Below, in pieces: positions 47,780-60,053 of a stretch of DNA of 64,000 nt; position 1 is the stretch's first letter; each line of letters opens with the position of its first letter. The stretch comes from Sympetrum striolatum. Taxonomy: Eukaryota > Arthropoda > Insecta > Odonata > Libellulidae. The notes beneath the pieces were generated by a model, which did no database searches, was not told where the DNA came from, and saw only the letters and a program-made list of their open reading frames with translations. Position numbers and translations under genes: made by a program. Where the stretch lies: the NCBI GenBank assembly GCA_947579665.1, contig OX388349.1:23716459-23780458 (forward strand), given 5' to 3'.

Positions 47780-50163
47780 ATAAGCTTCACTGTAGAGCAA
47801 ATATTTATATTTATTTATCCTTATGAATATGTACCTGTATTGTCTTTTTTACCTTTCAGATCTCTCTTAACCTCCTATTCCATAAGAATTTACTTAACTA
47901 TTTGTAGGTTTTACAGGTTTTTCATACTTGCATATGTTTTCCTATTGCGGTATATATTTTTCTAAGCGAAACCTTTGTTTTTTATACCCGCAATGTAGTT
48001 TTCTTCTGTGCACATCTCTTTCTTTAAAATGTATACAACGAAGGGTTAGATATAACAAGAGACTTGATAGTCTTAATCTGGCCCTAATAACAAACGCTTT
48101 GTGATTATTAACCATTAATTTTTACGATACTACATTAGTAAGGTCAACGAATTGAGGATTTTTTTGTTTTGTAGTAGGATTAAGTATTGACTTCTAAGGT
48201 TCAGTTGAATGCATGCGTTCGAGATTATGAACACCCCTTACGCAGTTGCACACGTGGCCTAGATCTTATGAGGGGATCTTTTCAAAGAACGCAGCAAGAG
48301 CATAGGAAAATGCGCCATTCGGCGAAGAGTCCGGATTGTCTTTGAATAGCCAAGTTATTACCTTCAGGGATAGAAGGACATTTACTCTTTCTTACACTGA
48401 AGAAATACGTGTAAGGAAACTCAAAAAATACATAGACTGTTGCTCGTTTTCTCCAACTGGAAAAATGTTATTTTACAATTTGTGACACCAGCAGAAAAAG
48501 ATCTAGAAAACATTAATCGAGTCGAAGAAGACAGAAGCCAACAGTTAGAAGAAAAAGAATCGTGGAGAAATCAATACAAAGATTTAAGTAAACTGTTATT
48601 CGCAGTAAATGTTTTCGCTTAAGCCACTGTTTGTTAATATCGCTCCCCTCGTTCGTAATTATAAATAAGTATGTCAATAAAAATATATTTATCATCCATT
48701 TTGTCTTTCTTAAGTTGCTTATGAACTTAAAGAGTTCGGACTTGCAAAGAAAATAAATTCACTATTTTCTAAGAAACATTCTAGCTGGATGTTTTTTCGT
48801 GGGCGAATTAGACGAAAAATGGCAAGCGACTACTTTTTTCAGTGCAATTTGCGATAAATTCTCGACTTTTCCATTACTTTCTGTTGAAAATTACCCTAAA
48901 ATTTATTCACCTGCCTAAGTATTAACACTAAAGGAAAGATAAAGGTTTGAAGCTGATATCGATGTAAAAAATATCCCACGTTTCCTGAATTAGAGAATTA
49001 ATGGCACCCGTTCCAAAAGAAACGGAGCGAAACGCCGTATTTCTTTGAGATGTAACATTTTTGTTGTTTTTTGCAATTATATTAATTAATTATTAATTAT
49101 AACATCGTTATGCATGGTATCACTGATACTAAACTCTGAATAAAACTGAAACAATTTTGACCAACTCCGTGATTTTACGCAAATTTTGCAACGTCGAGCA
49201 AATTTCTCCCATATAAAATATATGGGCCAATGCATTTTAAATGGGGAGAATCTGTGCCTTCATGATGGTGAACGGACTATAGTAAATTACTTTTGTAACC
49301 TAGTTTTCCCTACAAATGTCAGTCAGAATCTTCATGGTTTCAGTTTGGACCGTATTTTTGCGGAACCTTTCCTTAAGAAGATTTACGTTAACTTACTTAT
49401 CCAGTAGTTCCCATTTTTATTAAACTTAAAACTAAAAGCAAATAAATTTACTTAAACCACAGTTAACGTGCGTATTCACTACACTGTCCAACCATGATTC
49501 CTTATCATTAATTATCAATCGATATTAGTAGGATTACGTAGTCCTTTATACTTCCGCTCGTATGGCTGTTTTTTTCCATAGTAATTTTCCTAGATCGATT
49601 CTCCTTGGTTTCACTGGTTCAACAAGAAGGCTTTTGGTTTCAATATTGGCAAAGAAAGCGCCTTTGTTATAATAATTACAATTAATGGCCAAAATGATGG
49701 CGTAGAAGTGGAAGTGAAAAATCTATATGAGAATTCTAGAGATACCAGAAGTAGAAAAGGCAACGAGCCACAGTTCTTTATAAGGACTTCCCACGCTGAA
49801 CTGTTCATTAAAAAAGTCAATTGATATTGTCAAACACTCACTTCTAAATTCGAATTTCAAACTACTGCTATATTTGTACCGAGGGTGTCACATTAAGGCT
49901 TATGGCAAGTGCTACATGAACATTAGCAACCGTTAACGAAAGTTTTTAATCTCTCTGATAATATTTCTTGTATCGTCCGAAACAAATGATTTTTGAAGCT
50001 GAGTTTTACTATCTATTTCACTAGTATTTCTTTTAGTATCTAGTCGGTCGATGTAACAAAGGGAATGCAAAATACCACCAACAAGTTTTAGGACATTTCA
50101 CTTTTCAGGATGTAAGATATTAGTGTTAAAATTAATTCGAATACTGACGTAATGTCTACCATG
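47780..50163. other. Unassigned AT-rich sequence
   Basis: No gene recognised. CCGCAATGTAGTTTTCTTCT at about 47989 recurs with one change at about 58619, a short unexplained dispersed match. Confidence 0.5.
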
Positions 50164-50241
50164 AGGACTCCCATTGAGAATCGAACCCGGGACCGCTTTC
50201 ACCAAGGGAAAACGGACTGCCCACTTGTCAATCCGGGAGCC
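50164..50241 (-). mobile_element. Family 1 SINE, tRNA-like head only
   Basis: On the minus strand: AGGCTCCCGGATTGACAAGT, GGTGAAAGCGGTCCCGGG, GGTTCGATTCTCAATGGGAG. The family body and tail are absent or unrecognisable, so it is an old or truncated copy. Confidence 0.8.
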
Positions 50242-52215
50242 TGTATTATCCCTGAATATGTAGATTGAGCTTAACCTGAAACTTAACCACCTTTTATACA
50301 AGGAATTTCTCGGAAAAGAACTAGAAAATCAACGGTCAATAAAGGTCGCTTACCAAATCCCACGCTTTGTTTGAAGAGAGGCGAGTAATGGCGGAAATTA
50401 AATGGAAGTGGAAATGGCGAAAGTTATTTTCCGAAGAAATCGAGGCAAAGAGTTGCACGAAAGGCAAACACGCAACCCGAGTTGAATTTGATTGCAACTC
50501 TCGGCTGACGGATAATTGTTCCAGCGGGGTTATTAACCATTTACTCAGAAGCAATTATACTTTGCGGCATTTCTACCCCAAGGCAACGAGAAAATGATCT
50601 GATATTTCACCCGCTGCTGGGGGATGAGAAGAAACGAAAATTACGGTCTAAGAGTTCTACCGAGATGTATATCAGAAGTTAAGTCAGATCGTTTTAATTT
50701 CGCAAAACAAGAGATATTCTACATAAATATTTATCAGCAACAGTATCGATAATAGCCGAAGTCTTTCATTATTTTCATATTAATTAGGGAATTCGCAAGG
50801 GTAAGGACTGAAACCAGTGAGGGAAATAATGCGTTCTGTATTCATCGCCTTTTGTATTAAGCCACAAAAAGTAAATCAACAATCTTTTCTGGAAAATATA
50901 TCATTTACATCATATTTGAGTATCACTCAACATTTTCTTCTACATTGTTCAGCTTGGAAAACGAAATCAGTCTCAGTGGAAAAAACGTATCACTTACTGC
51001 AAATTTATCCCTTTTAGTTACTTTTGCTTTAAAGAATGGCGGATAATAGAGAAATATTCTATCTTTGTTGAAGCAAAACATATTTATTATGAAGACTAAG
51101 GAAAACCTATCCAGATATACTGAAGAAAATTAGGTAACTGATGGCATTAAGAAACAAGGCATATTCCTTTTGATTAGAATACAACGCCCAAAGTGAGATA
51201 GGGATAAATTATATGATCAATACCAAAATATTAAACTGGTAAAATCGCGCCAGCAGTGAGTTAACCTTTCAGGAGGAATTGCGCAGACATGAAAAAAAAA
51301 GGACAGGCACTTCGTCTACTTGAAGCATACCGTCACTTTCTAAGACGAGCTTTTTATTGAAAATTTCTTAAAATATAAAACCAAAGCGTAATATAAAAGT
51401 AGGAAGTAAACACCCAAGTCATTCGTTCCACCAGATAATTCAATGAAGAAATTCCGAATATTTGGAGGATATAATCAATAATAATATAAGATTAAATTGA
51501 GAGAATAAAATCATCTCGGGATAGAACTTCAAAAGCTGGGACGTGAACGAAATTTAATTAGGATTTACTCAGGGCTAGTTGTGTTCACGAAACGAAACAA
51601 GTAGAGAGATAGGTAACATCGGAAGTAGAAGAATCAAATATCAGAAGGGTTAAAATAAACCGAATATTATTAGCAGTGGCGTAGTCAAGGGGAGGATTTC
51701 GGATATCAAAACAACCCAAAGAAACAAGCTAAATAACTTGTTCATCTTTAAAACCCTGAAAAGCTATATAAGGAGCATCATCTCTAAGGAATGACTCAAT
51801 GGACTAACTAATGCCTCGATTATGAAGAAATTCAAGTCATTGTTCAGAACATTATTTCAGTTATGATAAGGTTTTCTGATAGTGAACTTCACTAAATAAA
51901 AGGAGAGCACTAAACCAATCAATTCTCCTACTTTAAACAAATAGAAACTTCTTTAATTCACAACTACTACATCAAATTACAACGGCTTACAACACACTGT
52001 TACACACACCAAGTTAGGCCGAAAAACTAAAACAGGATATGAGAAATAAAATAAACCAAAAACAATACGAAAAATAGGGCGGTAGAAATTGCCACTTCAA
52101 CAAGTCCTCGCTGATAAGTCAACTAAATTATATACCAGGCTGTAAAATTATAAATGTTAGTAAAATTTGTAAATGTATAATTTTTTACATAAAAATCTAT
52201 TTTTATAATATGTTA
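50242..52215. other. Unassigned AT-rich sequence
   Basis: No gene recognised. A slightly GC-richer stretch at 50340-50640 contains overlapping frames on both strands without a domain. Confidence 0.5.
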
Positions 52216-52227
52216 TAGCTTTTAATA

Positions 52228-52358
52228 GCAGTCGCAATATCGTTAAATGTGCTTCGACAGCTCAGCTCATTTCGCACATTGACTCCCACCGGGAATCTAA
52301 CCCGGGCCCGCTTTCACCAAAGGCAAACGCGCTGTCTACTTGACTATCCGGGAGCCCC
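52228..52358 (-). mobile_element. tRNA-derived SINE (family 1)
   Basis: Minus-strand head GGCTCCCGGATAGTCAAGTA, GGTGAAAGCGGGCCCGGG and TTAGATTCCCGG (B box mutated from TTCGA to TTAGA), then the family body. The tail has lost its clean TAC repeats. Flanked by an imperfect 12-bp duplication, TAGCTTTTAATA (52216-52227) and TAGCTTTCAATA (52359-52370), so it is older than the copies at 8.96 and 40.1 kb. Confidence 0.9.
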
Positions 52359-52549
52359 TAGCTTTCAATAATGTTCAAATTAAATGCGGTAATCGAGAAA
52401 GAAAAAACTTTTTCAATTTATCTTAACGAGAATCCCACTCAAAGTTTCTACTGGGAACGCCAATTTTACTGTCTGTTATATACAAGCACAAGAAAATAAA
52501 AAACCATCTTAAGGTCTTAAAAGTAATAAGACAGGTAAATATGCACGGG

Positions 52550-53110
52550 GCACGGTGAGGAACGCCTTTCCGAACTGCCATCCATTCTACATCAAATCTA
52601 CACCGAGAAGAACGTAGCCTTTGACGGTTGGCGCTTTACTTTGTGTAATAAAAGGAGAAGATATACCCTATCGGAGTTAAGCGGCACATGTCCTTGCATT
52701 CATCCGCCCAAGAGGCTCGCCGTAAAAGGAATTGTTTTATGAAAAGAACGTCGGAAAAGGTCAAGAGGCATCTGATGGCACAAGAAGACGTAGGAGGAGC
52801 TCGACAGACGTGGGCAGGAGCGATACGGATGCAGCGAAAATAATTGACACGAATTTATTTCATCGCTGCGCTATTCACTGCGAGGACGTCCTCTCCGAGA
52901 GAGAATAATTTTCGACGTGTCTTTCCTCCACTTTCCCCAGAGTGGGCTCATGAGATTGCAGTCGGGAAAATGTGTTTCTAGGTCCCGGGGACACCTTTGG
53001 ACTCTCCTCGAGCTGCTTTTCCGCAAAAACTACAAAAAATGATCGCGGACTTGCAGTTGGCACACATGCACTCGGGTTAATTAAGTAAAATTACCGCGAG
53101 AATTGAAAAG
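52550..53110. other. GC-richer island, no gene recognised
   Basis: Composition and CpG density rise. The antisense frame 52875-53063 shows no domain and opens next to GTTAATTAAG. A regulatory island is possible; nothing here proves it. Confidence 0.3.
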
Positions 53111-53344
53111 CAGGAGCTCTGGCACTTCCACACAAAGGTTGAGACTCTGACCGAGACTTGAGACTGACTTTCCGCTTTTCAGTAGAACACATCTTCCAGG
53201 TTATACTTCTGTTGGCTAAAAATTCCTATAAAATCTTAATTCATAATTATTATTTACTTAGAATAACCAGAAGATGACGATCAATCGTCAAAACCAGTCG
53301 TATTACAGCTATTTGTAAAAAAAATAACATTTGTGATATAAGTA

Positions 53345-53421
53345 CACTCCTGGCCAAAATTAACGCACCACCGGTCGTTAGGATCGCAAGGGGGGTGCTG
53401 CGTTAATTTTGGCCAGGACTG
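53345..53421. mobile_element. 77-bp palindromic MITE, second copy
   Basis: Same ends (CACTCCTGGCCAAAATTAAC; inverted CAGTCCTGGCCAAAATTAAC), same 77-bp length and same TA flanks (53343-53344, 53422-53423) as 44370-44446. The central bases differ between the copies, and the left arm reads GCACCACC rather than GCAGCACC. Confidence 0.93.
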
Positions 53422-53423
53422 TA

Positions 53424-55407
53424 CAATTCATTCTTAGATTCCTTCCATGTCTTAATTTGTGTATCTTACACAAATTCGATCGAAGAATCAAAAATAAATA
53501 TGAAATTGATTGACAGAAAAGCACAAAGAATATTCTACAAGTATTTGTATGCTTATTGGATTGTATAAATCACTCCAAAGATGAATCTCATAGAAATTAT
53601 GGTGATTATATTTTAATCATCTTTTTGTCTTTTAAAATTTGTATTTACAGTTTTATTCTTATGTTGTATATACTTATTTGTCTTTCTTTTCTTTATTATA
53701 TTCTACACATTTTTAATGCATTTAAAAATCTCTTTATAGCCAGATAAGATTTTGTATCTTTTGGCTACGTTATGCTCATAAAAAATTATTTTTGTGCTAC
53801 GATTTGCGCAATGCTTTTGTACATTGAACAGGATGTCCAATAAATAAAGCAAAAAAGTATTATTTGAAGATTAGTTCATAAATTGAAAAAATATTACAGA
53901 AAGCGATATTCGAAAAACTCTAGGTTACATTACACATGCAAATTTGTTTCTGTTGAATACTTATACACAAACTTTAGCAATTTTGATGGCACAAAAACTA
54001 TTTTGATGAAGTATCGCTACATATAAAAAATACGGTAAGGAAAATGAGATAAATAGCAAGAACAAGGCTAATTAATTTCAAAACCTCGTTACTTTCTGAT
54101 TCGTAAGTGGTAACAAGAAAAGAAAGAATAATAGATAGATATTCACATACTGATTTAAACTTAATTTTTCTCGAAATTAAAAAAAGACCTTTATATAAAG
54201 AAATAAAACACAAAAGGAACAACATTTAAAACAAGATACTGCTTTATAACATTTCCAAAGACTTATTTTCTCACATTTTTACCAAGTAAAGAATTCAGCC
54301 CGAAGAGAGAAAGGTGCCTCACCCCGTCTGACATTAGCCACCAATAGGGAATGAGGTTAACTAGGCAGGATGAGGAGTGAGGTAGTTTGCCATTTGTTTT
54401 CCTCACAAAAACAGAATGCTATAAGCGGAACATGTCCACGTTAATAAAAAAATAATGATTAACACTTTTCTTGGCATTTTATAGAGTGTGTCAATTAGTG
54501 TCAGCATCACTCAAACCTCAGTAGCTTTCGTGTCATAACAGTCATGAACAAGACGGTGACAAAAGTAAATAAAATATGCATTTTTCTCCTTCTTGTAACA
54601 AATTAAAAATTAAAAAAATTCCATTCACAAGAATATGGGAACAGGAAAATTTTGCGAACATTTACTGAAATTCAACTTTAAGCACAACACTTTCAGAACA
54701 TTCACGAGCACTTAAAGTCGACTACTTCCCGTAGAAAAACATGTTTGTTCTATAATCCGTGACAAATTGAAAGTAACGTGGACAAATCCGCGTTAATTCC
54801 CTCAAATGCCATCTGAAATCATGATTCGCAAAAAATCTTGCCCGCAACCTTTTCATAAAATATACCGAGATAGAAAACTAGACTCTATAATTTCGGAGGA
54901 CGAGTGAGGAAGGACTTTTGAATACATTACCGTATTTCTTTATCTCTTCAATCGAGCGGCTCGGAAGGCGGAGAGCAAAGGTCATTTACGGTGGCTAAAT
55001 CAATAATACCCCCGACAAAACAAAGAGACCTCGTGCTACGCGCAAATCGCAGTTCCCAAAGGCTCAGCAAAAAAATGACAATTCATGAAAATGAAACGAA
55101 ATATCGCAAACTGACGGATAAAGGGCATGCGATAAACGGCGATTCATTCGGCGATGATTTGAATGAAGAGACTTCCTGATTTTATTAACCGCGAATTTCA
55201 TATCGCATGATCCCCAAAGCGAACCCCCACTTCCGGCATATTTGCAGAGTCGAAAGGGTAAACCAATTAGTGTCTAATTTATAACTCTTGAAGGAAAAAA
55301 CGTTTTCGTGGTCTTTGAATTAGTACTACGTGCGAGGGATGAAATTACTGCTTTAAACGTATTCCTCCCAATAAAAATCTATATCTATCTAGTATCTAAA
55401 ATATAGC
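53424..55407. other. Unassigned sequence
   Basis: No gene recognised. Low-complexity T-rich sequence at 53600-53720 makes the hydrophobic frame there. A GC-richer stretch at 54780-55200 includes a 62-codon frame with no domain. Confidence 0.45.
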
Positions 55408-55575
55408 AGACGGATTCCTGGATAGCCATGCGGGCGGCGCGTTCAGCTTCGGTGAAAGTTGCTCCGGGTTCGATTCCCGGTGGGATCCCACATGCGAAAT
55501 GACCTATGATATCGAAGCACTTGTGAACACCAACCAGCAATATAGCTGATTGTGATTCTGACGTTCATACTACTA
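55408..55575 (+). mobile_element. Old family 1 SINE with extended tail region
   Basis: Head GGATTCCTGGATAGCCATG, B box GGGTTCGATTCCCGGTGGGA, body TGCGAAATGACCTATGATAT and CGAAGCACTTGTG, and a late ACTACTAC tail. About 45 extra bp lie between body and tail compared with the other copies. No target duplication was found. Confidence 0.8.
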
Positions 55576-56719
55576 CTGACTAAAGAAATAAATGTTCAGC
55601 ATACTACGGCGAATAAATCTTTTGCTCTGCTGTTTGTTTTATCTGTAAACACCTTATTAAATTGTCATTATCTTTTATGTTGTGATCTCTTTCTTTCTTT
55701 CCACCTTTCCTGAATATTTCGTAGGTTTATCACATCCACCTTAACCTAAACCCACGCTAGAAGTTAATGTTTCCACGTTCTTCTTGCGAAAAAAATACTA
55801 AAACCAACGGGTTAGATTAATCCGTTTTCCACTCGTACGCTTGTATTTGAAAAATCACTCGACCAGGAACCTTTTTCTTGCAAACACTCCACGCATAAGA
55901 AAGGAACTATCGAATACAACTACCCCATGATGTATTAGCTAACCTCTTTCGGACATGCATCACTTTCGAAAAGGTAGAAATCCTTTTAGCGAGGCAGAGA
56001 TACTCACAAAGCCATTTACGTAATTCAGGCACTTCTTCAAGTTAATGCGAAATTTAACTGATCTCGATTCCTACCTTTGCTGAGAACAGAAAAAGGCAAG
56101 TCATGTAATTTGAAATATCTATCTTACTTCAGTGTGAAAGTTCATAATGATTCCACAAAGTATATTGATATGGTTGACGACATTTGCCTACATTTCATCT
56201 ATTGACGAAATATTAAAAAATAGGTCTCCAGAAAAAATTTCGTAGAGATAAGAGTGTAATAGCTACTCTCTCTTCTTCTGTAATGTATAGTGTAAAGTTG
56301 AAAATTCCACGTATACTATAACATTAATAACTGCCACTTCGTGAAACTGGGTGATGCATTAATATTTCAATAACATCGATACAAGACTATTTTGGCTCGA
56401 AAGTAAAATTACCTCGTTTTGATAAAAATATATTAGATTTTTACATAAAAATTTTTTGATGGCCCAAATTTCTGAATGTGGTGAAGGCATGAACAACCAG
56501 TCTATTGATTCCGTTCGTGGCAATCCAGCATCGTTCGCGAGACACATAATGGAATTTTCCTCTCGTACATCTCTCTAATGCGCAGCTCATTGTCAGTTAG
56601 GTTAGGATAGCAGGGCGTTGCATAATATCTGGTCGAATACTGTATAAACCCAGATATGTTACGAAACCTCACTAAATCACTCCCAGCATACATTTCTATG
56701 AAATTTTAATCATTATAAA
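55576..56719. other. Unassigned sequence
   Basis: No gene, RNA or repeat recognised. Confidence 0.5.
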
Positions 56720-56811
56720 GAGAAGTAAAAAGTAGCGACTATAGTGATACTCGAACCCAGGTCTCTCAATTTATGGGAAGGTACTCCACCCACTATACCA
56801 CCATACCACGT
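56720..56811 (-). mobile_element. tRNA-derived SINE-like unit, left half of a divergent pair
   Basis: On the minus strand: GGTATGGTGGTATAGTGGGT (A-box-like region), ACCTGGGTTCGAGTATCAC (B box at 56749-56758) and a tail GTCGCTACTTTTTACTTCTC. The tail resembles that of the + strand unit at 56845, pointing to a shared family. Confidence 0.6.
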
Positions 56812-56844
56812 CAATTCTACTTCTGTTAAAGCGATGCTTCTTGG

Positions 56845-56954
56845 ATGAGGCAAGTGGTCAGATAAGCAAGGTTTAGCGGTTAGAGAAAATCTTCCAAAAA
56901 AGTGGAAAACCGGGGTTCATCTCCCTCTTACGTTGCAATTTTTCACTTCTACTT
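56845..56954 (+). mobile_element. tRNA-derived SINE-like unit, right half of a divergent pair
   Basis: GCAAGGTTTAGCGGTTAGAG (A-box-like), CCGGGGTTCATCTCCC (B box at about 56912-56925) and a tail GTTGCAATTTTTCACTTCTA. Its orientation is opposite to the unit ending at 56811, only about 30 bp away, so the pair is head-to-head. Confidence 0.6.
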
Positions 56955-57519
56955 ATCATTAAGTTTTTAAGGTGAATTCATGTAATTCTTGCTCACATAT
57001 TTCCTTTCTTTCGTCTTCCATCCTTAATTTTTCTCGCTTTAAGTATTAATATTTATCATTTGAAATATTTATTATTCATATACTTCAGAAACCCTGAAAA
57101 ACTTGTATAAATAATAAATTCAATGATAAATATGTTGTAAGAATTGTATTGTTGTAGCTAGATGATATACTCGTATGTTCAGTAGGAGTTATTATTGTTG
57201 AATTTATAGAAATTAGTACAGTATACGATAGTGTAGAAAATAGCAGTATTATACTATTGTATATCGTATGTGCATGAATACATGCCAGTATGTTATGTTA
57301 CCACCGGATTCTATAGTCAAACGCTTGAATTCAATAGATATTATTTTTATCAACATGCACAATATTTTATCGATAGTACGTGTGTCGTGGGAAATATATA
57401 TCCTTGCGGGAAGCCTACTGAAAATATACGCACGAAATCTACGCTAAAAAATCTGCATAAAGAGACAAATACTCTGTCCGGTCGTTAAGAGGGTAAATAC
57501 CTTTAGTATCTAATCTCCT
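56955..57519. other. Unassigned AT-rich sequence
   Basis: No gene recognised. Confidence 0.5.
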
Positions 57520-58090
57520 TACTTGAAAGATTTCCCAGCGCGGGTCACAGAGCATTCCGGTGCCGCTAACAGTTTTTAATAAACAATCGGAGCAAACTCG
57601 TCGCATCTTTCTCAAACGCAGCTTTCATCTACGGAATCCTGCACACTTGACTAGACTCGCGAGCCCCACCACACTGACCATCTGCAGATACGCAAAATCC
57701 TAATTCTCCATCAACCTGATTCCGGTAACAAGACTTAAATACTTCATGAGGATATCTGGTCGCAATCAAAAGCGGGCCAGCAAAATCGATGGCACGGTCC
57801 ACTGGTAGGGACGGCCTCTCCGAGATGAACGGACAAAATCTAGACGGTCCATTCCAGCCGATCTATTAGTACCGCGTATTACCTAAAGCCGATTAACCTT
57901 TGGCGAAGCTTATTAAAGAGGAAGGGGCTTCCACGCCTTGTGAGAGCCTCAACGGTGTTCGAAACGCCAAGCAGCTAGCGTAACGGTCCTTAGACGTCAA
58001 GTGGACCACATTGAACCCAACCAACTGCAGATTAAACGTGTGTGGAGGTTAATCGCGCCATTGATTTGTTCTATACGATGCAGTGCTTGT
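57520..58090. other. GC-richer non-coding stretch
   Basis: A roughly 570-bp block of balanced composition with regular CpG and no frame over 60 codons on either strand, bounded by AT-rich DNA. It is not obviously repetitive. Conserved non-coding DNA or an unrecognised old repeat are both possible. Confidence 0.3.
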
Positions 58091-58418
58091 ATCATGATGG
58101 GGTTTACAGGAAGTGGGCGGGTTATCTTAATCCTTTTTCTAGATAAGGTATTCATTGCATGAAGACAGTTGCATTCCTAAAGTGATCAAGCTTGATCTAC
58201 AGGCAATACAAAAAGCGACTTTAGATTTTATCTTTGAAACAGCACATTCTTCCTTTAAATTGTAATAAGATGTATGATATGAAATGAATTTAGTTATTAG
58301 CTTATAAATACTGTAAGTTAATTACAATGGAACTAATGATAATGACCTATCCTATACATACTTCACATGTCCTTGGACCAATAAATTTATTGTCATTATT
58401 AAAACTCCTCTTCTTCAG

Positions 58419-58532
58419 AGGCTCCCGGATAGCCATGTGGACAAGGCGTTCAACTTCAGAAACTGCAGTCCTGGGTTCGACTTCCAGGGGGAGTCCATGT
58501 GCGAAATGAATTAAGCTGTCGAAGCACTTTAA
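58419..58532 (+). mobile_element. Family 1 SINE, diverged
   Basis: AGGCTCCCGGATAGCCATGT, CCTGGGTTCGACTTCCAGGG and the body GTGCGAAATGAATTAAGCTG, GTCGAAGCACTTTAAAATAG. The tail is A-rich rather than TAC repeats and no duplication is evident. Confidence 0.85.
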
Positions 58533-59386
58533 AATAGAAAAACAACAAAAGTCCCCTATATCAGTATTTTCTTACTGCGGGTGTAAGTTTTCCCAAGTGA
58601 ATCAATAGGTTCTTAAATCCGCAAGGTAGTTTTCTTCTGTGTACCTTTTTTCCAAGCTAGCTCTTTCATCAAAATATGCGTTTTCAACCTCAGTTTTAAA
58701 CTAGCTATGTATAATATGCACAAACCAAACATTCTACGTAACATCGACACACATACTCATTAATCTAATTTTTTTCCGAAAGTAAAGCTCTCTAAGTCAA
58801 TAATAAATATGTGTTTATACATCAATTTAATCACAATATGATTCGAAATATTTACGTTTGTACTATTCGTACATTTACGTGTAGTGGAAACTTTTCAAAT
58901 TAAGTCATTGAATTGATCTCGTATAAGACATTTCGTGCAGATTTCACAGTCAACCTTTGATTTTACGTATTTAGAAATTTTATGCAGCTTAGCGTAGCAA
59001 TGTAAATATTTTGCGATTTCATTAAACTTTACTTTTGATTCTAGGTCAATCAACGCTACGAACATAGCCGCTTCGTTGCCAAGAGTAAGTGCAAGAGTGG
59101 TCATGAGCACATGCTACTGAGTTGCTGGCCGAGAGCTGTCTTCTATAGACAAGATTAATCGAGTGAGGTCCCGCCGATGGGTCAAATCAAATCGAGAAAA
59201 ACGAGCGGATATGCAGAAAGTATAAAATGAAAAAAACCGGTTTTCAATTAATGGTAAAATTGGTAACGTAGGATTTAGAGAGATAACCTAGCAACTATGT
59301 GATAATTGAATTGAATTCTTGATATGGCAAAATGTTGAACATGCATTAATTAAATTAACTTTCTTTAGAAAAAAATCATAATAAAA
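58533..59386. other. Unassigned AT-rich sequence
   Basis: No gene recognised. Confidence 0.5.
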
Positions 59387-59466
59387 ACGAGATAACCATT
59401 ATTATTACTCTTTATTTAAAGAGATATTTGAAATATATCAGGAAAATATAGAGCAAATCCTTCGTT
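59387..59466. repeat. 80-bp direct repeat, left copy
   Basis: ACGAGATAACCATTATTATT, ACTCTTTATTTAAAGAGATA and TCAGGAAAATATAGAGCAAA recur at 59973-60053 in the same orientation. The two copies bracket the LINE fragment. Confidence 0.85.
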
Positions 59467-59478
59467 TAGAGTGTTTTG

Positions 59479-59819
59479 CTGTATAGGTGTGAAGCGAGGA
59501 CCCTAAGAGAGGAGGAAGCCAAACGTCTAGATTCCTTCGAGACGTGGCTTTGGCGTAGAATGGGAAAAGTAAGTAGGCTGTATAAGAAAACAAACACGGA
59601 GGTGCTGGAGAGGGTTGGGGAGGGCTTTAAGTGAAGTGATTAAGCATCGACAGAGGATGGGTGTGTCAAATACTGAGAGGGGCTGATGAAGAAAGTAATT
59701 GAGGGTGGAAATCAAGGGAAAAAGAAGAGGGGAAGGCAAACAAATAAGATGTTGGATGAATTAAAAGGTGAGGTAAACTACAAGGAAGTGAAGGAGATGG
59801 CGTTGAATAGGGATTTTTG
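59479..59819 (+). mobile_element. LINE ORF2 C-terminal fragment (RTE-like), frameshifted
   Basis: Translation opens LYRCEARTLREEEAKRL and FETWLWRRMGK, the LYG.E...FE.W.WRRM signature at the C-terminal side of many non-LTR reverse transcriptase proteins. It then shifts frame to VIKHRQRMGVSN and shifts again to LMKKVIEGGNQGKKKRGRQT and NYKEVKEMALNRDF before a stop at 59817-59819. At least two frameshifts make it dead, and no 5' part survives. Related scraps lie at 1298-1430 and 37276-37339. Clade assignment is by general resemblance only. Confidence 0.8.
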
Positions 59820-59972
59820 AGTTTGAATTTAGATGCTCATGAACATACCGTAAGGTATGCTCATGAACATACCGTTTAGTACTCACGCCGATTTTGTTAA
59901 TTCTATAGCCACAAAAGGGCAATGTGTGCCTTGTCCACCTATCAGGCGAGTTTTCATTTTTTGTGTCCACAT

Positions 59973-60053
59973 ACGAGATAACCATTATTATTACTCTTTA
60001 TTTGAAGAGATATTTGAGATAACATCAGGAAAATATAGAGCATATCCTCCGTT
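59973..60053. repeat. 80-bp direct repeat, right copy
   Basis: ACGAGATAACCATTATTATT, ACTCTTTATTTGAAGAGATA and GGAAAATATAGAGCATATCC match the left copy at 59387-59466 with few changes. Confidence 0.85.

Noticed and set aside
46818..47965. Arg/Pro/Ala-rich frames resembling a low-complexity protein
   Set aside because: They are translations of the GC-rich arrays inside the hAT element.
54301..54420. GAGGTTAACTAGGCAGGATGA-type stretch as a repeat
   Set aside because: It looks like a repeat fragment but has no second copy in the window to define it.
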